Origin: Hippea sp964442345
GTDB taxonomy: Bacteria; Campylobacterota_A; Desulfurellia; Desulfurellales; Hippeaceae
Assembly (NCBI GenBank): GCA_964442345.1
Contig: CAYTZD010000017.1
Location: 1-25,956 of the forward strand
DNA: 25,956 nucleotides
Direction: 5' to 3'
This document shows positions 6,671-14,672 of the stretch, in pieces. The translations under genes and the position numbers were made by a program. Below the pieces are notes generated by a model. The model made no database searches. It was not told where the DNA came from and was given only the letters and a program-made list of their open reading frames with translations. Numbering within the stretch: position 1 is the first letter of the stretch; every line of letters begins with the position of its first letter.

Positions 6671-7990
6671 CTTTTCTAATGTATTGTATGCTGATTTTAC
6701 ACAATCGTTTAGGCTGATGCCGTAGAAGGCATTTCCCGTTATAAAGATACCTTTCTGTTTTAATTCAAATTCGCTGATGGCTTTTACAATCTCTTTGTGT
6801 TGCATCGTATAAATCGGTATGGCTTTTTTATGGATAACCTTATATGAAAATTCAAACGGTGCGAAGATTTTAGCGCTGCGGTTTAGCTCTTCTGTTGCTA
6901 TTTGGAATAGATTTTTCTTAAATGGACTTTCTTGTGCCAATGCCCCACCAATCATTAATCGTATTAGAAATTTATCTTCTGCTGAACGAAACGGGAATAC
7001 ACTTGAATCGAACAGAACACCAATTACATCTTTAATCTCATTAAGGGCAAACAGATAGCCAAACGAATTTACTATCTCTGGAAGTTTTTTTCTATCAAAC
7101 CCTAAGGCAACGACAGCCATCGGTGCATACGGTATCTGATTTAGCAGGTTTGATAAATCTGGATTTAGCTCTTTTAAGATATTTGCAAGCGAGTATGATT
7201 CAGTAGCAAATATGACTATATCTGCTTTGTATTCGCTGTTTTTGCCAAAAAGCGTATATCCTTTTGGCTCTTTTTTGATGGTAATGATTGTATCGGTTGT
7301 TTTGGTTAGATCTTTGCTTAGATGCGAAATAAAACTATTTATGCCGTTTCTGAATGATAGCAGTTTTGAATCAAATCCACCAGATGCTGAAGAAGCCTTT
7401 GCCTTTCTGTTTTTCATAAGATTTATAAGGCCTTTAATTAAAGAGCCATGTTCTCTTTCTATTTCCTTTATCCTTTTGAAGTTTGATTCCATACTCATAA
7501 TTGCTGGATCGCCTGCAAAGATACCGCAGACCATAGGTCCTATAACCTTATTTAAAAATTCATCACCGAGCCTTCTTCTTATAAAGTTTTCTACTGTCTC
7601 GTCTTCAAAGATAGGTTTTATGAAGGGTTCTTTTAAGATATTTATTATAGCTTTTCTACTGAGCAATTTTCCTGTTAAAAGCTTTAGTGGGTTTGATGAG
7701 AGTTCTATGAGATTTCCACCTGAGAATATAAACCTTCTGCGCGCATAGTCGTTGCTTTCTATGATTTCGCTGTCGAAGTTGCTCTCTGAGATAAGCCTTA
7801 GAATGTCTGGCTTGTTTTCTAAGAAACCGTTTGGTCCTGTCTCTATTAGGTAATTATCTTTGTGTATAGATTGCGCTTTACCGCCGAGAGCGTCTTTCTC
7901 TATCAGAAGGACTTCATATTGCGTATGTTTTTTTATAAGGTATGCGGCAGATACGCCAGAGATTCCACCACCTACGACTATGACTCTCAT
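6656..7990 (-). CDS. hemY: FAD-dependent (copro/proto)porphyrinogen III oxidase, HemY family
   Basis: It oxidises porphyrinogen to porphyrin late in haem synthesis. The 444-residue protein opens with a Rossmann FAD motif (VIVVGGGISGVSAAYLI) and an acidic end of the second strand (LLIEKDALGGKA). The family signature ETGPNGFLENKP follows, and it closes with the FAD-contacting FITGNAFYGISLNDCVKSA. MVCGIFAGDPAIMSMESNF is also typical. The family is often annotated hemG or hemY; whether the substrate is copro- or protoporphyrinogen cannot be read from the sequence. Its ATG overlaps the TGA of the upstream SIMPL gene by four bases (ATGA), so the two are co-translated. It converges on glnA. Confidence 0.88.
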   Translation of the reverse strand: MRVIVVGGGISGVSAAYLIKKHTQYEVLLIEKDALGGKAQSIHKDNYLIETGPNGFLENKPDILRLISESNFDSEIIESNDYARRRFIFSGGNLIELSSNPLKLLTGKLLSRKAIINILKEPFIKPIFEDETVENFIRRRLGDEFLNKVIGPMVCGIFAGDPAIMSMESNFKRIKEIEREHGSLIKGLINLMKNRKAKASSASGGFDSKLLSFRNGINSFISHLSKDLTKTTDTIITIKKEPKGYTLFGKNSEYKADIVIFATESYSLANILKELNPDLSNLLNQIPYAPMAVVALGFDRKKLPEIVNSFGYLFALNEIKDVIGVLFDSSVFPFRSAEDKFLIRLMIGGALAQESPFKKNLFQIATEELNRSAKIFAPFEFSYKVIHKKAIPIYTMQHKEIVKAISEFELKQKGIFITGNAFYGISLNDCVKSAYNTLEKIKAG

Positions 7991-8673
7991 TTTAAAGTTA
8001 AAACAGCTGAGAATCTTACATCGGCTTTTATAAGTTTCTCTCCTGATGATGTTGAGAATCGTGAAGCAGAAGAAGCGCTTTTTGAAAACGCTCTAACCAG
8101 TCCTTCGTTGACGAAGAAGGGTTGAGAATATCTTACATCAATAGAGCCTATTCTGTATTTGCTATTTAGCGTGCTGTTTACAATTGAAAGCAGTTTTTTG
8201 CATTTTACAAGGGCTTCTTTGAATATCTCATTTTTTATTCTTGTCTCTTTTTTGTCAGATAAAGTGTATTTTATGTTTATAGTTGTTATGCCTGTTTTGT
8301 ATGGAAAGTGTCTGTTTGAGATATAGTTTAGAATCTTTCCTGTTGAATTTACTTTATCGCTGTTTACTATTACAATAATGGAAGCCATCTTTGATGAGCT
8401 ATAGCCTGATACGGTTTTTATTGATTTTGTAGCGTAGATCTTTTTTAAGAATGCTAAAAACTCGTTATTTATAGGCTTTAGCCTTTTTAAGGCTTCTGCG
8501 TAATTATCACCTTCTGCCCATACCTTGAATTTTAGGTTTACCTTGTCACAACTTATGAGTTTCTTTATCTCAAATGATGTGGATATGGTCGAAATTTCAG
8601 CTGCATTTGCTGATAAGGTGTAAAAAAACAGAATGCCAACAACCGCCAAGACCATCTTTTTCATGGTTTCCAT
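7987..8673 (-). CDS. SIMPL-domain (DUF541) periplasmic protein
   Basis: This 228-residue exported protein has a signal peptide (MKKMVLAVVGILFFYTLSANA, cleavage about residue 24). A SIMPL/DUF541 domain fills the rest; the recognisable parts are KFKVWAEGDNYAEALKRL, the KTVSGYSSSKMASIIVIVNS segment and DVRYSQPFF near the end. The family is periplasmic or surface-associated (for example Brucella BP26) and lacks a defined biochemical function. The ATG at 8673 has AAGGAGG six bases ahead. The gene is the first of a two-gene operon with hemY, an unusual pairing that gives no clear functional hint. Confidence 0.75.
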   Translation of the reverse strand: METMKKMVLAVVGILFFYTLSANAAEISTISTSFEIKKLISCDKVNLKFKVWAEGDNYAEALKRLKPINNEFLAFLKKIYATKSIKTVSGYSSSKMASIIVIVNSDKVNSTGKILNYISNRHFPYKTGITTINIKYTLSDKKETRIKNEIFKEALVKCKKLLSIVNSTLNSKYRIGSIDVRYSQPFFVNEGLVRAFSKSASSASRFSTSSGEKLIKADVRFSAVLTLK

Positions 8674-8694
8674 AGCTTGCCTCCTTTTTCCTTT

Positions 8695-8723
8695 TTTATA
8701 TCATATAATTATTTGGAAATCAA
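8695..8723 (-). promoter_or_regulatory. Sigma-70-like promoter of the SIMPL-hemY operon
   Basis: On the minus strand, TTGATT (8723-8718), 17 bases and TATAAA (8700-8695). Its -35 box touches the -35 box of the divergent promoter at 8713-8741, so the two may compete. Confidence 0.5.
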
Positions 8724-8741
8724 AAACGATTTGGGTATAAT
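8713..8741 (+). promoter_or_regulatory. Sigma-70-like promoter of the O-antigen-ligase-like gene
   Basis: TTGGAA (8713-8718), 17 bases and a perfect TATAAT (8736-8741). The start would fall near 8748, two bases before the ATG at 8750. No Shine-Dalgarno could then be in the transcript. Confidence 0.62.
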
Positions 8742-8749
8742 TGATTGCA

Positions 8750-9997
8750 ATGGATAAGAGTCGCTCAGTTGCCGTTTTTTTAATAGTCTTGTCGTCATAC
8801 CTGTTTGCTTTGACTATTCCTATCTCTATAGCCGGTGATAATATAGCTATTGGTATTGCATCTGCCGGCATCTTGTTATTTCTTTTGAATAAGGATTTTA
8901 AGAATTATCCACCAGTTAAGCCGCTTCTCATCTTTCTTGTTCCCGATATCTTAACTATGGTTAGTCAGATGAGTTTGTCATTTTTAAAGATGAGTTGCAT
9001 AAACCATCATCTTATTCCGTATTTCTCATCGTATAAGTCATTTAAAGAAAAAAGAATTTTTAGAAATGTAATAAACCTGCTTGCTTTTTCATCGCTAATT
9101 TTATCTATTGTGATAATATTTGAAGCATTTACGCATCAGCGTATAAAACATATTGATTTCCATAATTTGCATTTTTATTTGCATCCAGCTGAAGCATGGG
9201 GTTTCCTAAATAATCATCTTACTACAGCAGGCGTTCTGCTGCTTCTATTTTTTCTGTTTTTAGGTCTCTTTTTGTACATGAGAAACTTTTTTTATGTTGT
9301 AGTTTCTGCTTTAGTATTTATTGCAATAATCTTAACTCAAACTCGTTCCGCATGGCTTGGTTTTATATTTGGTGTTGCTGTCTTTTCTGTTCTGTTTCCC
9401 AAAGATTTATCCAAGAAGGTTGCTATGCTTGTTTTAGGTTTTGCTGTTTTTATTGGTCTTGTTTTTGCTTTTCCTTCTCTTAAGAATAGATTTTTGAGCT
9501 CTTTTAACCCAAATGCCAATTATTCCAATAAGGATAGGGTAATGCTTTGGGAATCGTATCTAAATGCTTTTAAACATTACGATTTAAAAGGTAAGCTTTT
9601 TGGTGAAGGTAAAAATACGCGAGAACTTGTCCATAGAGAGTTTCTGGTTGTTTTTAAAAAACATGTTCCTGAAAGGTTGAACATGAACCCTGAAGACCAT
9701 TTTCATGGTGGTGTATCCCATAATATCTATCTAAGATACTTGGGTGAGACAGGCATTGTCGGGCTTTTTGGCTATCTTCTGTTCTGGTTTTATATGCTGT
9801 TTTTAAACTTTAAAGCGGCAAGTGAATCTCCAAGAATGAAGGCAATCTTTTATTCATTTGTTGGTAGTTATGTTGCGTTTCTTGTTATGGGTTTTTTTGA
9901 AAATACATTTGTCGATGCGACGATAAAGATGGCTTTGATGTTTATAATTGGTGTAAACTTCTATCTTATGGATGAGAAAGAAAAATCATTTAAGTAA
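8750..9997 (+). CDS. O-antigen ligase-like polytopic membrane protein (Wzy_C family)
   Basis: This 415-residue inner-membrane protein has about ten hydrophobic segments and the O-antigen ligase/polymerase domain. TQTRSAWLGFIFG carries the conserved arginine, and GGVSHNIYLRYLGETGIVGLFGYLLF carries the conserved histidine in the typical late position; a larger periplasmic loop lies between them. Members join polysaccharide to lipid A-core (WaaL) or polymerise it; the sequence does not separate the two. The presence of lptD nearby fits LPS assembly. The ATG at 8750 is preferred over an in-frame TTG at 8741, which lies in the -10 box. The last 12 bases overlap the convergent flavoprotein gene. 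Confidence 0.75.
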   Translation: MDKSRSVAVFLIVLSSYLFALTIPISIAGDNIAIGIASAGILLFLLNKDFKNYPPVKPLLIFLVPDILTMVSQMSLSFLKMSCINHHLIPYFSSYKSFKEKRIFRNVINLLAFSSLILSIVIIFEAFTHQRIKHIDFHNLHFYLHPAEAWGFLNNHLTTAGVLLLLFFLFLGLFLYMRNFFYVVVSALVFIAIILTQTRSAWLGFIFGVAVFSVLFPKDLSKKVAMLVLGFAVFIGLVFAFPSLKNRFLSSFNPNANYSNKDRVMLWESYLNAFKHYDLKGKLFGEGKNTRELVHREFLVVFKKHVPERLNMNPEDHFHGGVSHNIYLRYLGETGIVGLFGYLLFWFYMLFLNFKAASESPRMKAIFYSFVGSYVAFLVMGFFENTFVDATIKMALMFIIGVNFYLMDEKEKSFK

Positions 9998-11161
9998 TCT
10001 TCTGTTTATCTCATCTGCGACAAGAAATCCGCTTGAGAAGGCAAATTGAAGGTTAAACCCACCAATGGGACCTTGAATATTTAAGATTTCACCGCAAAAA
10101 AATAGGTTTTTTACAATTTTTGATTCAAGTGTTCTGGGATTTACTTCCTTTAGACTTACACCACCCTTTGTTGCAAATGCCTTTTTAAATCCGCATTTTT
10201 CTATATCTATTTCAAACCTGAAAACAAAGTTTGCTATCTCGTTTAACTGTTTTTTATTTAGGTTTGCGCAGTTTAAATCAGCATAAGGTGACAGTTGCGC
10301 AAGTCTTTCTGGTATATATTTTGATAAAAAGTTCTTTGTCTTGCCTTTATAGAAGTGAAGTCTGTTTATAAAATCTTTCTCATCAGTATCTATGAATTTT
10401 ATAATAAGCTTTCCTTTTTTGAAGCTTTCGTTTGAAAGTTTTAAAATAGCAGGACCGCTTATGCCAAAGTGCGTGAAGACTATATCGCCTTCGGTTTTTA
10501 ATGTTTTTTTGTCTATCTTTAATGTTAATCCAACATTACGCAGTGATATGCCTTGAAGATTGCTTGTCTTTTTGCAGCAGAACGGTGTTTCTATTGGTTC
10601 TAAAGGTTCTATTTTGTGTCCAAGCTGTTTAGCAAGTCTGTATCCTGAACCATCTGATCCTGTCTGTGGATAACTTCTGCCGCCTGTTGAGAGTAAAACG
10701 AACCTGCTTTTGTATATTTTTTTGTTTATGGTTTCTATCTTGAATATCCCATCGCTTGGTTTTAGTTTTACAACCTTGTGAAATTTTTTTAGCTTAAACC
10801 TTTTTTGCGCCTGGTTTAGCAGAATTTGTGCAAATTCTTTTGAACTTATACCTTTTAGCCTGACTTTTTCATTCTCTGTTTCTGTTTTTATGTTGTATTG
10901 TTTAAGGAAGCTTAACAGTTCGTCTCTAAAGAATCGCCTGAATGTATCTGTAGTAAACCTTCCGTCTTTGCCGTATGATTGGATAAATTCATCAATGGGA
11001 AGTGTGTTTGTGATATTGCAGCGGTTGTTTCCCGTTAAGGCTAATTTTAATGCTCCACTTTTTGCATCAAGGATTAAGACATTGTCGGTTTTTAAATTCA
11101 AAGCGCAGGCAAGACCGCAAGCGCCTGCGCCTATGATTATAGCATCATAAATCTCAGACAA
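9986..11161 (-). CDS. HI0933/YhiN-family FAD-dependent flavoprotein
   Basis: This 391-residue flavoprotein opens with a dinucleotide-binding motif (IIIGAGACGLACAL). It carries the family signature ALTGNNRCNITN, an RFVLLSTGGRSYPQTGSDGSGY segment, FTHFGISGPAILKLS, and the C-terminal GGVSLKEVNPRTLESK and GEILNIQGPIGGFNLQFAFSSG. These are diagnostic of the HI0933/BaiN-like oxidoreductases, whose physiological reaction is poorly known. The start is a TTG (11161) located eight bases inside the mqnD gene. The next candidate starts lie beyond the FAD motif, so translation must begin here or at a nearby non-ATG codon, helped by coupling to mqnD. Confidence 0.87.
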   Translation of the reverse strand: MSEIYDAIIIGAGACGLACALNLKTDNVLILDAKSGALKLALTGNNRCNITNTLPIDEFIQSYGKDGRFTTDTFRRFFRDELLSFLKQYNIKTETENEKVRLKGISSKEFAQILLNQAQKRFKLKKFHKVVKLKPSDGIFKIETINKKIYKSRFVLLSTGGRSYPQTGSDGSGYRLAKQLGHKIEPLEPIETPFCCKKTSNLQGISLRNVGLTLKIDKKTLKTEGDIVFTHFGISGPAILKLSNESFKKGKLIIKFIDTDEKDFINRLHFYKGKTKNFLSKYIPERLAQLSPYADLNCANLNKKQLNEIANFVFRFEIDIEKCGFKKAFATKGGVSLKEVNPRTLESKIVKNLFFCGEILNIQGPIGGFNLQFAFSSGFLVADEINRRLLK

Positions 11162-11990
11162 GGTCTATTTCTGGTAGTTTGTCTATTAAACCTTTATCGT
11201 ATGCTTCTTTTAGAAGTAGCTTGCAGGCTTTTAGTCCATCTTCGCCCATATCGACGGTTAGCTCATTTACATACATACCAACAAATTTGTCAGCTAAATC
11301 TTTATCCATTCCTCTGGCAAAGTTAAGCGCATACTTTACGGCTTCTTCTCTGTGATTCAGTGAGAATAGAATACTGTTCTTTAGAATCTCTGAGATCTTT
11401 TTCATATCATCACCGAATTTTCTATGAATAGCGTTTACGCCAAGTGGCAAAGGCAAGCCTGTCTTTTCAAACCACCAGACGCCCAAATCGACGATTTTTT
11501 CAAGTTTATAGTTTGAGTATGTTAGCTGTCCTTCATGTATGATTAATCCGGCATCAACATCGCCATTTAAGACTGCATCAAATATCTTATCAAACGGTAT
11601 AACTTCAACGGCCAAATCCTTTCCCAAAAGCAGTCTCAATTCAAGGTATGCACTTGTTAATTTTCCCGGTATGGCTATGAGTTTTTTCTTTAAATCTTCT
11701 AAGCTGAATTTCTCTTTTGCCACTATTAGTGGTCCGTATTTGTATCCCATACTTGCGCCACTTGAAAGTATTGCATATTTATCCGATATGGTAGGGTATG
11801 CAGCTAATGAAATTGCCGTTATGTCAAGCTTTTCTTCTATAGCCATCTCGTTTAATGTTTGAATATCTTTTAGAATCTGTTTGAATTCATAGCCGTTTGT
11901 GTCAACGCCGTTTTCTATGTTTAAGCCGTAAAACATAAATGCATCATCAGGATCTGGACTGTGTCCAAGTGTTAAAAGTTTTTTCTCCAT
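11154..11990 (-). CDS. mqnD: Probable 1,4-dihydroxy-6-naphthoate synthase (MqnD)
   Basis: MqnD converts cyclic dehypoxanthine futalosine to 1,4-dihydroxy-6-naphthoate in the futalosine route to menaquinone. The 278-residue protein has the periplasmic-binding-protein-like fold of the MqnA/MqnD family without a signal peptide. It opens with LGHSPDPDDAFMFYGL and has the LSSGASMGYKYGPLIVAKE strand and DAGLIIHEGQLTY, where the histidine corresponds to MqnD's catalytic position. Distinguishing MqnD from MqnA rests on the SPDPDD and IHEGQ motifs as I remember them. ATG at 11990 with AAGGAGG ten bases ahead. It is the first gene of an operon with the HI0933 flavoprotein. No other mqn gene is in the window. 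Confidence 0.78.
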   Translation of the reverse strand: MEKKLLTLGHSPDPDDAFMFYGLNIENGVDTNGYEFKQILKDIQTLNEMAIEEKLDITAISLAAYPTISDKYAILSSGASMGYKYGPLIVAKEKFSLEDLKKKLIAIPGKLTSAYLELRLLLGKDLAVEVIPFDKIFDAVLNGDVDAGLIIHEGQLTYSNYKLEKIVDLGVWWFEKTGLPLPLGVNAIHRKFGDDMKKISEILKNSILFSLNHREEAVKYALNFARGMDKDLADKFVGMYVNELTVDMGEDGLKACKLLLKEAYDKGLIDKLPEIDLV

Positions 11991-12021
11991 TTTTCTTAAA
12001 CCTCCTTAAAAAGTTGTCTAA

Positions 12022-12049
12022 ATTATACGCAAAAGTTATCTTTAGTCCA
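12022..12049 (-). promoter_or_regulatory. Sigma-70-like promoter of mqnD
   Basis: On the minus strand, TGGACT (12049-12044), 16 bases and a perfect TATAAT (12027-12022). The start near 12015 leaves a 25-base leader that includes AAGGAGG. On the opposite strand a weak TTGTCT-N17-TATCTT (12014-12042) could serve the M48 gene. Confidence 0.5.
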
Positions 12050-12117
12050 GATACTTCTTGATTTTTTTGGCAGAATCCAATAATCTTTTAAAGAAGCAAA
12101 ACAAACGGGTGGGTGTT

Positions 12118-13533
12118 ATGTATAGAAGGCTAATTTTACTGTTTATTATTGGTTTGATTATTAGTTCCTGTGCTACAAATCCTGCAACAGGCAGAAAAGA
12201 ACTTGTTCTTCTTTCGCCGCAGCAGGAACTTGCTTTGGGTAAAAAGGCTTACAAGGATATAGTTTCTACCTATGGAATCTATAAGTATAAGGATGTCGAT
12301 AACTATGTAAGAAGCGTTGGTTTGAAGGTTGTAAAGTATGCCGATTTGAAGGTGCATTATCAGATTATCTTACTTGATTCACCTGTTCTAAATGCGTTTT
12401 CAACACCCGGCGGTTATATTTACATAACGCGCGGCATACTTGCTTATTTGAATAACGAAGCGCAACTTGCCACCGTTATAGGCCATGAAGCAGGCCATAT
12501 AAACGCCCATCATGTTGCTTCTATGATGTCAAAGCAGCTTCTGTTTAATCTTGGTTTGGCAGTAGCCTATGCAGAATCAAAGAAGTTTAGAAGATATGTG
12601 CCGCTTGTAGGTATAGCGGGCAATCTTCTATTTTTAAGCTTTAGCAGAGAAGATGAGTATCAGGCAGATTATTTGGGTGTGAAGTATGCCACTTTGGCTG
12701 GTTATGATGCAATGCAGATGGCCAAATTTTTTGAAGAACTTATGCGTTATCAGGCTAAAGAACACTTCTCCTTGCCCGAGTTTTTGGCAACCCATCCATC
12801 GCCGCCACATAGAGAGAAGAGAATCTATAAAGCAGTGAAAATCTGGCAGGGCGTGGCAAAGAGAAAATTTTACGAGATCGGAAGATCTAAGTATCTTAAA
12901 CATATAAACGGTATTCTGTTTGGCAAGGATAAAAGATACGGCTATGTTAAAAACAATCACTATTATCATCCTGCTATGAAATTTGAGTTTGAATTCCCAA
13001 AAGGCTGGACACTTATGGACACCCGCAGATATATCCTAATTTACAATCCTAAGGTAAAAGGAGAACTTGTAAAGATTACCACTTCAAATGTTGATATATA
13101 CACGCTTGCCGTTAGATTCTCCAATAGAAGCTTAATAAAGCATATCTCGATAAACGGTTTTGATGCCTTTGAGTCTTCTAAGGTTGTATCAGAAAACGGT
13201 GTTCTGTTTTATAAAAAGGGCATCTTTATAAGATATGGCTCAACAAGTTTTGTATTTTTAATTCAATCGCCTTTGGCAGTCTATCCTGCCTATAAGTTTT
13301 ACCTTAATATGCCAGCAACAACATTTAAGAGGTTAACCGATCCGTCCAAGATTAATGTTAAAAACACCTATGTTAAGGTTGTAAGGGTGAAAAGAACCTG
13401 CACATTTGAGAATTTGCTTAAGCGTTTGGGTGTTAAAAGAAAATTTTACAAGACAATCTATATTATGAATAACATGTATCCTGATACACTGCTTGCCGAA
13501 GGTGAACTTGTTAAGGTTTTGGTTGAAAGATAA
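12118..13533 (+). CDS. M48-family zinc metalloprotease lipoprotein with LysM-like tail
   Basis: This 471-residue predicted lipoprotein has a short basic N-terminus, a hydrophobic stretch and a lipobox ending at Cys18 (LIISSC). The M48 peptidase domain contains the zinc motif HEAGH (about 123-127) and the third ligand Glu in SREDEYQAD (about 180), followed by the family's HPSPPHREKRI. The last 60-70 residues (VRVKRTCTFENLL ... ELVKVLVER) resemble a degenerate LysM-type domain found in related proteins. Relatives (BepA, LoiP) control outer-membrane protein quality in the periplasm, which would fit the neighbouring LPS genes, but the exact role is inferred. The ATG at 12118 is chosen because it begins the lipoprotein signal; an upstream in-frame codon at 12058 adds a charged, non-signal extension. 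Confidence 0.87.
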   Translation: MYRRLILLFIIGLIISSCATNPATGRKELVLLSPQQELALGKKAYKDIVSTYGIYKYKDVDNYVRSVGLKVVKYADLKVHYQIILLDSPVLNAFSTPGGYIYITRGILAYLNNEAQLATVIGHEAGHINAHHVASMMSKQLLFNLGLAVAYAESKKFRRYVPLVGIAGNLLFLSFSREDEYQADYLGVKYATLAGYDAMQMAKFFEELMRYQAKEHFSLPEFLATHPSPPHREKRIYKAVKIWQGVAKRKFYEIGRSKYLKHINGILFGKDKRYGYVKNNHYYHPAMKFEFEFPKGWTLMDTRRYILIYNPKVKGELVKITTSNVDIYTLAVRFSNRSLIKHISINGFDAFESSKVVSENGVLFYKKGIFIRYGSTSFVFLIQSPLAVYPAYKFYLNMPATTFKRLTDPSKINVKNTYVKVVRVKRTCTFENLLKRLGVKRKFYKTIYIMNNMYPDTLLAEGELVKVLVER

Positions 13534-13536
13534 AGC

Positions 13537-14610
13537 CTAAATCAGTTTTGATAGTCTTTTTAAAGCCTTTGCTTTGTCGTAGTAGCCTATCTTTGCTTTG
13601 TTGACTATCTCCTTTAAGGTTTCGATACTTTCTGTGTATGTTTCTAAATCAACAGGGTAGGGATGTCCATCCTTGCCGCCGTGAGCAAATGAATATCGTG
13701 CAGGGTCTTTAAAGCTTGGCTTGTCTGAATAGACAATTTCAGATATTAGACTTAAAGCCCTTAGGGTTTTGCTGCCTGTTCCCTTTATATTCAAAAGCTG
13801 CTCAAAGTTTGAAGGTTTTTTATCTGATATCTCCAGAATGTTTTTCTTAAGCCTTTTTATATTTAGATCGGATAAGGTGATGTAATGTCTTTTTGGTAGG
13901 TTTAGTGTTTCTATCTTGTTTAATTCTTTCTCTATTGAAGAGATAGGTGAGTTCAAAAAATCTATAAAATTGCTTTGTGCCTTTAGGCTCTCTTTTGCCA
14001 CAAGGTTCAGAATAAGCTTTTCTCTTCTTTGTGAGCAGATAGCCTTGTGTGGTTCTTTGGTGAAGCTTTTTGTTGTATCTTTTAGCCAGTGATACCTTCG
14101 TGCCATTGAGTTTTTCTCGTTTAATCCCTGTTGAATTACGCACCAGTTGTTTTTATCTGTAAAGATGATTGTGTGATGATACAATTGATAACCATCCTGC
14201 AGTGCAGCGTTGTCTATCTTTGCCACGATTCTGCTTGTATATTTTAAAAAGTTTGCATTTATTGAATGTTTTTGGGCTATTTTTTCGATCTCCTGTGGTG
14301 TTTTTATTGCTGTTTTGCCTTTTCCACCAGCCATAAATAGGCCGATTTCATCTCCTATTCTGTCAAGTGAAACCTTAACTGCACCGCATACAGTTGTCGT
14401 AAGTCCGCTTGAATGCCAGTCAAAACCCAAAACGCAACCAAAGGCTTGAAACCAGAATGGATCTGATATCTTGTTTAAAAATTCATCTTTTCCTAAATCA
14501 AGGCAGATTAGATGTATAATCTGTTCTGATAACTCAACCATTTTCTCAAACAGCCATCGCGGTGCTTTTCCTGTATGAAGCGGTAAGTTTGCAATACCCG
14601 TTCTTGCCAT
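13537..14610 (-). CDS. DUF763-family protein
   Basis: This 357-residue protein belongs to DUF763, mainly known from archaea and thermophilic bacteria and without an assigned function. The hallmark N-terminus RTGIANLPLHTGKAPRWLFEKM is intact. Other conserved blocks are FDWHSSGLTTTVCGAVK, DGYQLYHHTIIFT, a helix-hairpin-helix-like LLNIKGTGSKTLRAL (about 271-287) and FAHGGKDGHPYPVD. The hairpin motif suggests nucleic-acid binding; the conserved His/Asp residues would allow an enzymatic role, but that is speculation. The ATG at 14610 is preferred because family members begin right before RTG; in-frame ATGs at 14643 and 14652 would add 11-14 residues. It diverges from the GGDEF/EAL gene and ends three bases after the M48 gene. 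Confidence 0.83.
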   Translation of the reverse strand: MARTGIANLPLHTGKAPRWLFEKMVELSEQIIHLICLDLGKDEFLNKISDPFWFQAFGCVLGFDWHSSGLTTTVCGAVKVSLDRIGDEIGLFMAGGKGKTAIKTPQEIEKIAQKHSINANFLKYTSRIVAKIDNAALQDGYQLYHHTIIFTDKNNWCVIQQGLNEKNSMARRYHWLKDTTKSFTKEPHKAICSQRREKLILNLVAKESLKAQSNFIDFLNSPISSIEKELNKIETLNLPKRHYITLSDLNIKRLKKNILEISDKKPSNFEQLLNIKGTGSKTLRALSLISEIVYSDKPSFKDPARYSFAHGGKDGHPYPVDLETYTESIETLKEIVNKAKIGYYDKAKALKRLSKLI

Positions 14611-14636
14611 ATCATCATAATAATACACTCTTACTA

Positions 14637-14666
14637 TTGACATTACCACCATTATGATACTAAAAT
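14637..14666 (+). promoter_or_regulatory. Sigma-70-like promoter of the PAS/GAF/GGDEF/EAL gene
   Basis: A perfect TTGACA (14637-14642), 18 bases and TAAAAT (14661-14666). The expected start, seven bases on, is the A of the ATG at 14673, implying a leaderless transcript. It lies in the 62-base space shared with the divergent DUF763 gene. Confidence 0.62.
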
Positions 14667-14672
14667 GAAGAT

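Noticed and set aside
7212..7748. 178-codon open frame on the plus strand
   Set aside because: It lies wholly antisense to hemY, whose motifs are intact, and its product is a Ser/Leu/Phe-rich sequence typical of a shadow frame.
12058..12117. Extended N-terminus of the M48 protease
   Set aside because: It would bury the lipoprotein signal peptide 20 residues inside the protein.
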